In this document: positions 27,641 to 37,215 of the stretch, in pieces | How positions within the stretch are numbered: the stretch's first letter is position 1 | Layout: each line of letters starts with the position of its first letter | Origin: Penelope pileata | Lineage: Eukaryota; Chordata; Aves; Galliformes; Cracidae | Reading direction: 5' to 3' | Length of the DNA stretch: 64,000 nucleotides | NCBI GenBank assembly: GCA_013396635.1 | Contig: WBMW01003144.1 | Coordinates: 128,118-192,117 of the forward strand | The notes under the pieces: model-generated | Told to the model about the DNA's origin: nothing | The model's database searches: none | The model's input: only the letters and a program-made list of their open reading frames with translations | Made by a program: the position numbers and the translations under genes

Positions 27641-27700
27641 AATTCCATATAAGTTACATGTATGTGATAGTGTTATCCACACTATCACATGCAAGGAATT
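27641..27700. repeat. Perfect 12-base inverted repeat with outer arms (hairpin)
   Basis: ATGTGATAGTGT at 27662-27673 and ACACTATCACAT at 27679-27690 are exact reverse complements around a five-base loop. Wobble or Watson-Crick pairs extend the stem by about three bases, and a second outer pair, AATTCC at 27641-27646 and GGAATT at 27695-27700, is offset by unequal spacers (15 and 4 bases). It belongs to no repeat family I recognise. Confidence 0.8.
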
Positions 27701-28519
27701 ATATCCTCCATCCAGTCCTAAGCTCAGGTTACCTGGATGAATATACCACAGACTAGACTAGGAGAAAACTCTGGCCATTCTACTTCAGTGCTGGAAACCA
27801 GAGATGACCGGGATGTATTTGAGATGGGATTAAAGGAACAGCTTGGAGGATTACCACAGCAGCTACAAAGTCTACAAATAATTACCGTTGGGAATGAGAG
27901 CAGAATTATTTGACTTGCTTCTAGATTGTCATGGTTTAAGCTTTTAAACTGGCCCTTTCCCCACAACATACAAATCTTCTACAATATGCAACACATGGTT
28001 ACAAGTGGTAAGGAGAAAGAAGAGCACGAACTTCTTTTCAGAAAATGGGACCTTCCTCTTATTTTTGTACCTAAATCTTGTGGCCCCTGTCTCCTGCCTC
28101 ATTCCTGAATGAACCCACTCCTATTTATGACTAAAATGAATTTTTATAAACTCTTTATAAACGACTTCAGGCTCGTCTCAAACTGCACTGTTCTAGCAAA
28201 GCTACCACTTGTCAAGGATGCGTCTCATGTCAAAGCCAGGTCAACACATTTTGCAGGAGGGGGTTACATCCCTCTTTTCCTAGTCTGCAGAGTGACCATT
28301 CTTGATGGAAAGGTTCTTTATGCATGAAGGAGTATCTGAGACAAACCAAACAGCTTTCCAGTGATGACAGCAGAATAAAGGAGGCCTTTGAAGTTCATGG
28401 AGGAGTAGGAAGAGGTGTTAATTTAAAAAGCTTGTCAGTATACCCAAGAGCAGAAGGAGAGCAAAGTACCAATTAATAATTCACACTTCTATTCCACATG
28501 TTATCTTAGTATCTCAAAA

Positions 28520-28585
28520 CAGTTTGCAAACATTGATTAAGTCTCACGACATTCCCCCGAAGCAGACAAGCATAGATGAAGCTCT
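28520..28585 (+). mobile_element. MIR-like ancient SINE remnant
   Basis: The segment CAGTTTGCAAACATTGATTA followed by AGTCTCACGACATTCCCCC resembles the central part of MIR/CORE-SINEs (GCTTTACAAACATTAATTAA then CCTCACAACACCCC). It is degraded and short, so the call is tentative. Confidence 0.4.
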
Positions 28586-28639
28586 ACTCCTACCAGCCAG
28601 GATGTTACTCTGGGAGCATTTTGTTTAGCTGATCTGTGC

Positions 28640-28692
28640 CTTTTCTTCCCCATCTGTTAAATGGTGATAATGACACTATCACACTAGAGGGA
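28640..28692 (-). mobile_element. MIR-like ancient SINE remnant, opposite orientation
   Basis: TTCCCCATCTGTTAAATGGT followed by GATAATGACAC is the reverse complement of the MIR core (ATTATCCCCATTTTACAGATGAGGAAAC). It lies head to head with the remnant at 28520-28585. Confidence 0.45.
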
Positions 28693-29129
28693 GAGGTTCA
28701 GAAGCTTAGTGACTGCTAAATCAACAATTTTTTAGATAGGGAAATAGCACACAAGGGCAATCTCCTATGTCATACTGCACTCAATTACACTGAATTAAAA
28801 ATACTACATTTGACATGATGACATGGCTAGTGGAAAGAAAATCCTCTATCTTGATTTTATAATGTCCTACAGATTTGCTTTGCTCTGTCCCTAAGTACCC
28901 AGTACACTTGAGTCCTAGTTAACGACCAGGATTCTTGGGTGTTGTGTTAACACAAAACTCATCATAATCACGGTAATCAGATCTGCTGTAGAAAGAATTG
29001 TGAGAAATGAAAGACTGTCCACTGTAGCCTCTAATTCTCAATTAACACAAAGTATTTGATGTGTTTGGGAGCCAGAACTGACATACCCATAGCTGCAACC
29101 TCCAAACGGAATCTTCATTTACATTCAGA

Positions 29130-29285
29130 TGGGGAGTTGAACACATTACACTGTTTAATCCTCACTTTGAAAGACAGGTATACAAGCATTGCCCACTGAC
29201 AGATGGGGAAATGGCAATTCAGGGAAGTGCTTGAACTGCCAAAGGACAATCATAGACACACACTACAACCGGAATTTCACTTCAG
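29130..29285 (+). mobile_element. MIR-like ancient SINE remnant, the best preserved of three
   Basis: The order of motifs follows MIR: ACTGTTTAATCCTCACTTTG, a short tract with GACAGGTAT, then CTGACAGATGGGGAAATGGC, CAGGGAAGTGCTTGAACTGC and a segment ending CCGGAATTTCACTTCAGG. MIR copies are ancient and were mostly inserted before the split of mammals and birds, so a recognisable copy is of some interest. Confidence 0.55.
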
Positions 29286-30857
29286 GAACATCTTATTCCC
29301 GATCTTGCACTTGGAATTTTTCTTCTTTTTTTTTTTAAACACAAATATTAATAAAAACAAATCCTTGCTGTTGTGGTCCTAACAAAAGAGAATTCCTTTT
29401 ACCTTGTCTGGGGGCTCTTTCATGCATAGAAAGAGGCAGAATTACCCTGCTTAACTCGCTGTACTAATCTGACTTTTCCAGAAGGACCAAAGATAAAGAC
29501 AAAGTAACAGCTTCATGAAATACAGCTCTTTTCTTCTCCTGAGCCTGACAGCCACTTCCAAGAGCAGATTGTCATGACAACAAACAACCTGGAGGCAATC
29601 CAGCCAATTAATCTGCAGAGGAAGCAGCCATCCCAACCTTGGAAAAGAACACTGCTGCTTTAAGCTTCAGATGCCAAAAAAAGAAAAACCCAACAAAAAA
29701 CCTTACCACACGCATTAATCTTATTAGGCTGCCTTAGGCCTTTAGCGAAAAACAATTCACCCCTCAACACAGCAGCACTACTGCAGCAGCAATACAGGGC
29801 ACTAGACCCTCACAAAGCCCTTTTTCCTCTCCTTCCCCAAGACAGCCACGACACCCCCTCTCTGGGGCTCCATCCAGGCACAGTTGTGTTCCCAGGAGGT
29901 GACACAGCCCTAACAAGTATCAGGATGACCTGTTCAGCTTTTACATCCTGAGCAAAAGAAAAGAGCTCGTAGGTTAAGCAGAGAAACCACACAGAACTCA
30001 TAATCACATCCCACTGCTGTAAACTCTTTTTTGTTGACATCGCTGCTGCTTGTTTTCCCTCTTCCCTTATGAGTTGTCAAGAATATTTATCACCATGTTG
30101 AGTTTAGAATTATTTTCTCTTTCATGAATGACTAAATCATCAGTACAGCTAAATATTGAAGTCATTCTTCTTCAATTTCTCAGATTTCATCTTCTTCCAT
30201 ACCCTGCTTTATCTCTCTCTTCATATGTCCTGCTCTCTGTAGGCCCAAGCATACTGCAATTTCCCTGCAAACATCCACCCAGTCTTCCATTTTTTCCCGC
30301 TCTGGTTTCTCAGTAGCAACTCAGACACAAAAAGGTTTAGCACCTGATGTCTGATAAACATCATTTGTCAACCTCAAGTCATTCTTACATATTTCATGTT
30401 TTATAAAATACCATGGTATTAAGTTACAAAAAACAAATATGAAGAATGCAGTATGTAGAGTTATAGTAAAAGCTGAAAAGAAAAAAATATGACAGAGATT
30501 GTGTTTTGAGAGTCTCACAAGACTCAATACAATGTTTTCAAACAACAGTAAAACTTTCTTCCCTGACCTCATATTTTTCTCTCAATACAGAAACAAAGAA
30601 GGTGAGGAATATATTGTTTCACTGAAGACTTGTCAGACGATGAAACGTACCCTGCAGAAACGAGGACCTAAAGTGTTAACCCTGCACAGACTTACCCAAC
30701 TGGTAAATAGACAGACCACCCAACTTCCTCAAATTGAAGCTTTACTATTGATCTCTCTGAGTGCAACCCATCTCTCTTGGAAGTCACTAAATGGATTTCC
30801 AGCAACTTCAGTGAGCACTGGATCACAGACCATAAGCACTTTCTGCAAAAGTGCACT

Positions 30858-30863
30858 TTTATT
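30858..30863 (-). promoter_or_regulatory. Candidate intronic polyadenylation hexamer AATAAA
   Basis: The minus strand reads AATAAA here, about 210 bases past the LA3 donor and about 130 bases past the first in-frame read-through stop at 30998-30996. The hexamer is common by chance in AT-rich DNA, and I cannot see whether it is used. Confidence 0.2.
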
Positions 30864-31072
30864 AAGTTGAAAAAGATACCAGCCTTCTGAGCACTGATAC
30901 TGAAATGCACACACTGACACACTAGGTTTCACTCTCATTAACTGCAGGATTAGGAAACTACAACCCTAGTCAACACAGAGCAAGTCACGAGAGTCCTATT
31001 TTCTATGGAGTCTGTTACGCATTAGCTGGAGTTGGTATAATGCTGCAGAATAGAAAAAAAACCTATTCCTAC

Positions 31073-31207
31073 CTTGAGGGCTTTCACAGCTTTCTTCATC
31101 ACTGTTGTCTTGACAGTTATTTTGACTGTCGCACACGAAGCTTTTATCAATGCAAAGACCATTTTTGCAGTGGAATCGGGCAGTAGAGCAAAGCAAGGGA
31201 TTTGCTG
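31073..31207 (-). CDS. LDLRAD3: LDLRAD3 internal coding exon with LDL-receptor class A module 3 (LA3)
   Basis: The minus-strand acceptor is CTCTTTTCACAG and the donor is AAG/GTAGGA at 31072. The exon is 135 bases, phase 1 to phase 1. Its first two bases join the last base of the LA2 exon to give the threonine of TANPLLC. It encodes the third LA module, with six cysteines and the calcium-site pattern VCDSQNNCQDNSDEESC, and stops at ESPQ just before the membrane-proximal stalk. The next exon, expected to start with the stalk and transmembrane helix, was not found in the remaining 31 kb, so this is the most 3' LDLRAD3 coding sequence visible. The donor GTAGGA is a weaker match to the consensus than the GTAAGT donors of the other two exons. 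Read-through adds about 25 codons and then a TAG at 30998-30996. Differences from the human exon are conservative as far as I recall. Confidence 0.94.
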
Positions 31208-31695
31208 CTGTGAAAAGAGAAAGTGAGATCTTTCATTAGAGATTCTCTTATCCAGGCAGTGAAATAGCATTTAAGTAATCAACAAAAACAGGTCACAACT
31301 CAAGAGCTGGTCATTTCACTGAATACGTGCGAGTACCTTGGCAATCAAACATACCTTGCCTCTCTAAGCAAAGAGAGATGAATTTGCTAATTCATGCAAG
31401 ATTCATTAGAATTAGCAGGGATTTAGTTTACCCTCAGTTGTGATAAGACTTCTGTTCACTTTCATGAGAGTCCCTATCACAATTGCTGTTAGGTGCTCAT
31501 CTTTTGCTCACCTCAAAGATGTATGAAGGGTAGCACTGTCTACCATAAACACTGCCTGTTGCTTCCCATTATGACAAACTCAGTTTATCTCAAGTTTTGC
31601 AAGCCAACAATCCAAGCTGAAAACTGCAGTGCAGTGTGTAATTTACCTTTAATTCTGTTTTTTCAACCTTGCCCATTTCCCTCTCCCCCCCCCCC

Positions 31696-31750
31696 NNNNN
31701 NNNNNNNNNNNNNNNNNNNNNNNNNNNNNNNNNNNNNNNNNNNNNNNNNN
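31696..31750. other. Assembly gap (55 unknown bases)
   Basis: A run of 55 N follows an 11-base poly-C tract (31685-31695). The gap lies 489 bases upstream of the LA3 exon on the gene's strand. Its real size is unknown. Confidence 0.99.
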
Positions 31751-32502
31751 TAGTGTAGGCATTTCTCAGCTTCTCAGTGTCTCAGTGTTTGGATTTGTAA
31801 GTCATTTTTTAAGGTCAAAGTGCACCCAGAAAATTCTTTCACAAAATAAGGCCCTGAGAGTGAGTTAGGCAAATGCACGCTCAGCAAAAACAGAACAGTA
31901 TTTAAGCAGACTCGCTTACGTGGAGCAGTCTTTTCACCCACTCTAAACCTAGCTCCTTACAGCATATTTACTGCTATGTCGAGTCTCATTTAAAATCCTC
32001 AAGCAGCATAGTTTTCACAATTTCTAGGAGATTACATCACAGCTTCAACAAGTCTCACTGCTAAGGAGATTTCCTTGATATTCATCTTAGTTTTCTCTTT
32101 CCTAATTTCATCCTTCTGCTCTTAGCTATACCTCAGCGTACATAACTGTATAATACCTCCTTGAACAACATTTTCACCTTTTGCATACAGCCTTATCTTC
32201 CTATGTAGTCATGGCTTAGCTGAGAAATGCATAATTTACATCTCCTCATGAATCAACCTCTCTGTCCCTTAATCATTTTTGTCACTCTTCTCTGAACTCC
32301 CGCCAATTTTTGGTAATGAGGTGACTGATACTGAATGCAGCATTCCAGCTGAAAATCTTAAAAAGCTGTTTGGATGCTTTGTCTGCTTCAAAGTGTTTGT
32401 CTGCCACAATAACAAAGGGCATTACAGTTCTCAAATACTAACTGGCTTCTGGCTTCTTATTTTATATTCTTTAAAGTAAGAGCTGCCCTTAAAAAATCTT
32501 TC

Positions 32503-32555
32503 AAAAAAAAACAAAAAAAAAAAACACACCGAACAACAACAGCAACAAAAAACTC
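32503..32555. repeat. A-rich and CAA-rich low-complexity tract
   Basis: Two A runs joined by single C bases, then CAACAACAACAGCAACAA-type sequence. It could be the tail of a degraded retroposon, but nothing upstream is recognisable. Confidence 0.8.
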
Positions 32556-34789
32556 TTAAAGTCTGCTATGTGTATAATTTGCAGTATACATAACAAACAC
32601 TCCCTACACATCTGGGCAATTCCTCCAGCTCCCCAAAAGCACATTTATTATAAACATGCTAAATCTCCTTTAGTCTGGAACAGCTGCATACCTGCATAGC
32701 ATGTTGATTTTGCACGTTGCTTTAGGACCTAGTGCTGTTTCTCCACATAAGCAAAGCTGTGATTAGACACTTAAATGTGCTGGAAAATGCCGTGTGTGCT
32801 TAAATGGCACAGAGAAAAAGGAAGATCAGTGGCCTATTATCATCAGCTGTAAGGCCTTGTTGGAGCTACGCACCACAAGCACATGGGAAATTAAGGAATT
32901 CATAACTATCTCCAAGATGGTATGTTTTAAACTGAAACCTGCCATTTGTCAGTCCACTACCTCAAGGATATTCAAACCACATTCATCAACAGCTCTTTCT
33001 AGTCCATTTGTTTAAGTGTAACCCAAGGACTCAAGTAATTTCCTTAGCCTCCAATCTTCTTTCGCTAGCTTCCTCCTCTCTGCACAGGAGCTATCTCCTG
33101 GCCACAGCCCTCCCAGGAGCCAGAATAGACTCTCTTGACCAACAACAGATGGCACCTTTAAAGGATGTTCATGCTGCCATAGAGACCTCAACATGTGGGG
33201 GAGGCACACAAACAAGAAAGGCAAGTCCTTCAAGAAGAAGACAGTGATAGATCGCTGTAAAGATCACCCCTTTTGTTATCTTCTAAAGCTGGTGTCTGTT
33301 GTCCTCCTCCTGACCTTTAAATGACATTAAAAGGAAAAACCCAGCCTGCTTCAACAAAAGAATGAGCAAGTATTTGCTGCAAGCTTCCGCCTACAGACCC
33401 AGGCAGCATCAGGGCTTTTACCAGCTCCTGATAATAGCAGCAGGGCTGCTGGATCGAACACAACCTTTCTTACTGCCATGATAAATCTCTGTTAGACTTA
33501 CAGATACAAACGGATCTATGCAGCCACACAACGGGGTTTTAGACCAACTCAAGTAGTACTTCAAATGATTTCTCTGCTGTGACTTCCCTGCAAGCTGCTG
33601 AGCAACTCAGGGGCTGGCTCAAGCTCATGCACTGGCAGGTACTTCAGACTTTGAGAACCTGCTTCTCCTTTAAAGATTGTTTCACTAAATGACCCTTTCT
33701 TTGCTTTTTTTGTTGTTTGAGAATGTGTATAAACAGAGAAGCCTAAATGTGCTGATGAAAAAATAATTAATCTTCAGTGACAAGAAATAAGCAAAGAGAA
33801 ATTAAACTACTTTAAGTCAAATTTGTAATATTTGCCCAACGTGAATTACAGTCGAGTACAGGGAACCTGTTCAAAGCAAACATACAGCTTAAATCTCATT
33901 TCAAAATTACAAATGAGTCTCAACAAAATATGCAGGCACTATGTAAAAAACAAAATTGAGTAGGACCTTATAAAAAAAACTGCTGTTACTGATTGGATCC
34001 TTAATTTTTTTAAACAAGACCTGTTTTTGTGATGTAAATGTCACACACTCAATCTCTGACAGCAGTAAGAGGCTAAATTTTGAGAGCAGTGTTAAGTTGC
34101 CAGCAGAACGGGCTGTAGCAATGATTGGCTCAGAAAGGACACATCTTAAGATCAGCTAGAAAAAAAAACACTGCTGAAGAAATCATCCACTTAGACTGGC
34201 AAAAAAAAAGAAGGGCAAAAAAAAGAAGTGATGAGGAAAAGAGGAAAAGATGGATAATAGAATAATGAAAGGAATGCAGTGTTTGTGTATCTGTGGGGGG
34301 AAAAAGAACAAAATCAAAACAGAGATGAAAGCAGGTGAAACCTTGCCTGCATTAGTCAGGCCATCCTGTCATTGTAACATGCAATGGTTTGCAAAGAAAT
34401 TGGATGTCACCCTACCACCACTCTTGAACTGCTTGTTGCAGAGACAATCGCTCTTCTGCAGAAGACTTATCTGAGTTACTGAACCATGAAAATACACCCT
34501 ATAACAACAACTCATAGGAGGCGGTGCCTGCATCTGACAAAACTGAAGTTGAAGAGAGTCTTCTGAGAGGAATACTGAAGTTTACATTTCCTGCCGAGGC
34601 AGATTTGACTGTTATTAACATTTATCAACATTTGATGCTACTGAGAGATTCTGTTAGGAAAAAAAAAAGTACATAGATCATCTAAGTTATATGACTCAAA
34701 GTAAAGACTAACTAGTGCTTCTTGTCTATGCAGTATTAATTAGCTGAAAGAAAAAAAGTGCCTTCGCTGGCAAGCAGACAGGTACTTAC

Positions 34790-34915
34790 TGCAGTTTTCC
34801 TCATCACTGCCATCAGGACAGTCCTCAAAGCCATTGCACCGGAAGCGGCCAATGATGCAGTGGATTCCACTGGCACAGGGGAAGAACGTGGCACCACACT
34901 TGGACTTGGCTTTCG
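34790..34915 (-). CDS. LDLRAD3: LDLRAD3 internal coding exon with LDL-receptor class A module 2 (LA2)
   Basis: On the minus strand the acceptor tract reads TTTCTTCTCTCAG and the donor is GTAAGTAC at 34789. The exon is 126 bases, phase 1 to phase 1. Joining its first two bases (CG) to the last base (C) of the LA1 exon restores a proline codon, giving the junction ECPKAKSKC seen in LDLRAD3. The exon then encodes a full second LA module with six cysteines, ending FRCNGFEDCPDGSDEENC. The position normally held by the first acidic residue of the calcium site is asparagine (RCNG rather than RCDG), while the later D and SDE residues are intact; I recall the same asparagine in mammals. The module is extracellular and lies between LA1 and LA3. 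Unspliced read-through would meet a stop within about 15 codons. Exon borders are well supported by both splice signals and homology. Confidence 0.95.
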
Positions 34916-35656
34916 CTGAGAGAAGAAATGCAGAGAAAATTGCAAACATTAGGGAAATGTCTCACAAAGGTTAAAAACACTTTTGTAGCAGTACAAGTTG
35001 CTCAGGGAAGTGAAGAGTCCAAGGTGGATAGGGATAACGAACACGGCAGCAGGTTTGGAGAATTTGGGATCTGGAGGCAGAAGAAGGTAAAGTCAGGCAT
35101 ACAAAGAGTCAGGAAACTTCTGGAGAGGGAAAAGGGGAATGTAGAGATATGAAGCGAGCTAGTGTCTTTGTGAGAACAGGAAACATGAGAAACCTTCATG
35201 AAAGTATTTTTAAGGCTGGAAAAGTCAAATTCAAAAAAAAAAAAAAGAACATGCTGTATTTAACAGTGCCTTTACTTAGCACCATTTATATAAAATTAGG
35301 TGCAAAAGGAACATGAGTTGCATCTCTTATTCTCTACATCACTCCATCACATGGCTTTCATCATAGAGCTCCTCAGGACACAAACCACATCTATTTCATA
35401 GTACTCACACAGCAATTCATAACACCAAATACTAACAATAGCATCAAAATGTAGTTAGAAGCGATTATAGAATCTCATTTGATCCCAAGTACTTCATATT
35501 TTTTTACTTCACTGCACAGCAACTCTTCACGGCAGGGAGAAGAGAACGCTGCCCTCAGTTAGAGCACTGCAGATGCTTCCACCACATTGCTCAAGGCAAG
35601 CATCAGTTCCGTCTTGTGCCAACACCAGTCTAGAATAAATTTAATTGCTTGGTTGG

Positions 35657-35691
35657 TTTTTCTTTTTTCTTTTTTTCTTTTTTTCCTTTTT
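35657..35691. repeat. Pyrimidine-rich T/C tract
   Basis: T runs separated by single or double C bases, preceded by GGTTGG. On the minus strand (sense to LDLRAD3) it is a purine tract about 740 bases upstream of the LA2 exon. Confidence 0.9.
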
Positions 35692-36721
35692 CCAGATTAG
35701 CATGACTTCATTTTCTGCAGTGCATCATGGTCGCTTCAGGAAGTCCAGTGGCAAGTAAAGCCTGGCTGACTGAAACAAACACAGAAGATGCGTTTGCAGC
35801 ATTAATTTGAAAGGGGTCCTCTCTTCCAGATTTAAAAATGAAATGCAGCTGTAGCAAAGCCATCTTCCATCACTCAGCAGAGTGTGTATGAACAGTTTTA
35901 AACCACAGCTACAGTAATTCTTGCTTGATTTAGTGTTCTCCCAAAGCAAATTCCTTCAAGTTCCTCTCCTGCATTCTTTAATTTTTATTTTTATTATACC
36001 AGTAGTTTTCAGTCAGGATTATGAAGTGTAAATGAAGGGATGTATCACTGAATTGCACGGATTCATCTACCACGCTTTCTGAAGAGAATCCAAGGTCCAC
36101 TTGGAAAAAAAAGGTGAAATATTACTTTGTAGAAAAACAGGTGATAAATTACCTTGAAGTAGCTGCTGTGCTCAACAACACCAGAAATGGAAAAGCCTCA
36201 GCCAAGACATTTGAGCCCCTGAATTCTTTAAATAACTTCAAAGAGAAACTTCAGTGCTGGAGTTTTAAAGCAAACTGATTTCAGCTAAATAATTCAGCAA
36301 CCACAAGGTCTGAGGCAGTGCCATACCCCTAGCCTTTAAACAAAAGCAGCAACACAAACACTTGAGGAACAGATCCCACAAAAATCACCAAAGCAAACAG
36401 CCCATATTAGCATTTGATATGCTAACCAGCCAGGCAAACCACTGCTGGGAAAGCATGGTCATATCACTTACACATAAAGAGGTGCCCAACGCGTCACATT
36501 TTCTAGTATCTTTTTCTTTGTCTAAAAGCTAACATCTTTTTGAAATCATGTGCTGCCGACACCAAATTACTGCCTCTGGACAGCTTCTTTCTTTAGATGT
36601 GAGCATTTTAAGCCAAAACAGTTCCAAGAACCAGGGGTGAAAGAAGAGGGGGAGAAGTTTGCCTCTGTTAGCACCTACTGCAACCCATATCTTCAAAACA
36701 GGTTTACTTCTGTCTCGATGC

Positions 36722-37215
36722 TTTTATGCAGTTCTGGTTGCCACAGTATAAGGATCCAAAGCTATCAAAGAGTGTGCAAAGGAGGGCTATGAAGATGGTG
36801 AAAGGTTTGGAGGGCAAGATGTATAAGGAGCAGCTGAGCTCCCTTGGTTTGTTTAGCCCAGAGAAGAGGAGACTGAGGGGAGGCCTCATGGTGACCTACA
36901 GCTTTCCTCATGAGGGGAGCGGTGTGGCAGTGCTGATCTCTGCTCCCTGGTGAAATGACAGGGCCCAAGGGAATGGCATGGAGCTGTGTCCAGAGAGGGT
37001 CAAGTTGGGTGTTAGGAAAAGGTTCTTCACCAGAGGCTGGAATAGGCTCCCTAAGGCAGTGGTCATGGCCTCAAGCCTGCCAGAGCTCAAGAAGCATTTG
37101 CACAACGCTCTCAGACAGAGTTTGAATTTTGGGTGGTTGTGTGTGGAGTCAGGAGTTGGACTCTACGATCCTTGTCGGTTCCTTCCAGCTCAGGATATTC
37201 TATGGTTCTATGATT
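36722..37215 (+). mobile_element. CR1 LINE 3' fragment
   Basis: The fragment begins with a CAGTTCTGGTTGCCACAGTA-type ORF2 C-terminal segment, continues through VQRRAMKMVKGLEGK and LGLFSPEKRRLRGGL, and ends with CTATGGTTCTATGATT, the CR1 3' octamer tail. Stops and frame changes break the coding sequence, so it is an older copy than the one at 23210. It belongs to a different subfamily from the 23210 copy, since its 3' end (CTACGATCCTTGTCGGTTCC) matches the copy at 58336 instead. Confidence 0.9.

Larger units (their letters stand above)
1..31072 (-). other. LDLRAD3: LDLRAD3 intron downstream of LA3 exon (partial, at least 31 kb)
   Basis: After the GTAGGA donor at 31072 no further LDLRAD3 coding sequence is recognisable; the stalk, transmembrane and tail exons should be before base 1. 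The stretch holds two transposon-derived fragments near 5.5-6.9 kb, an LTR at 12250-12778, a CR1 at 23210-24163, a hairpin at 27641-27700, MIR-like remnants at 28.5-29.3 kb and scattered simple repeats. Blocks 1-5492, 6921-12249, 12779-23209 and 24164-27640 are otherwise unique sequence in which I see no gene. Confidence 0.65.
31208..34789 (-). other. LDLRAD3: LDLRAD3 intron between LA2 and LA3 exons (3.6 kb, contains a gap)
   Basis: The donor GTAAGTAC lies at 34789 and the acceptor TTCACAG ends at 31208. The intron contains a run of 55 unknown bases at 31696-31750 beside a poly-C tract, an A-rich and CAA-rich tract near 32503-32555, and an A/G-rich tract at 34200-34250. No other exon or repeat family is recognisable. 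Its true length is uncertain because the gap size may be a placeholder. Confidence 0.9.
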
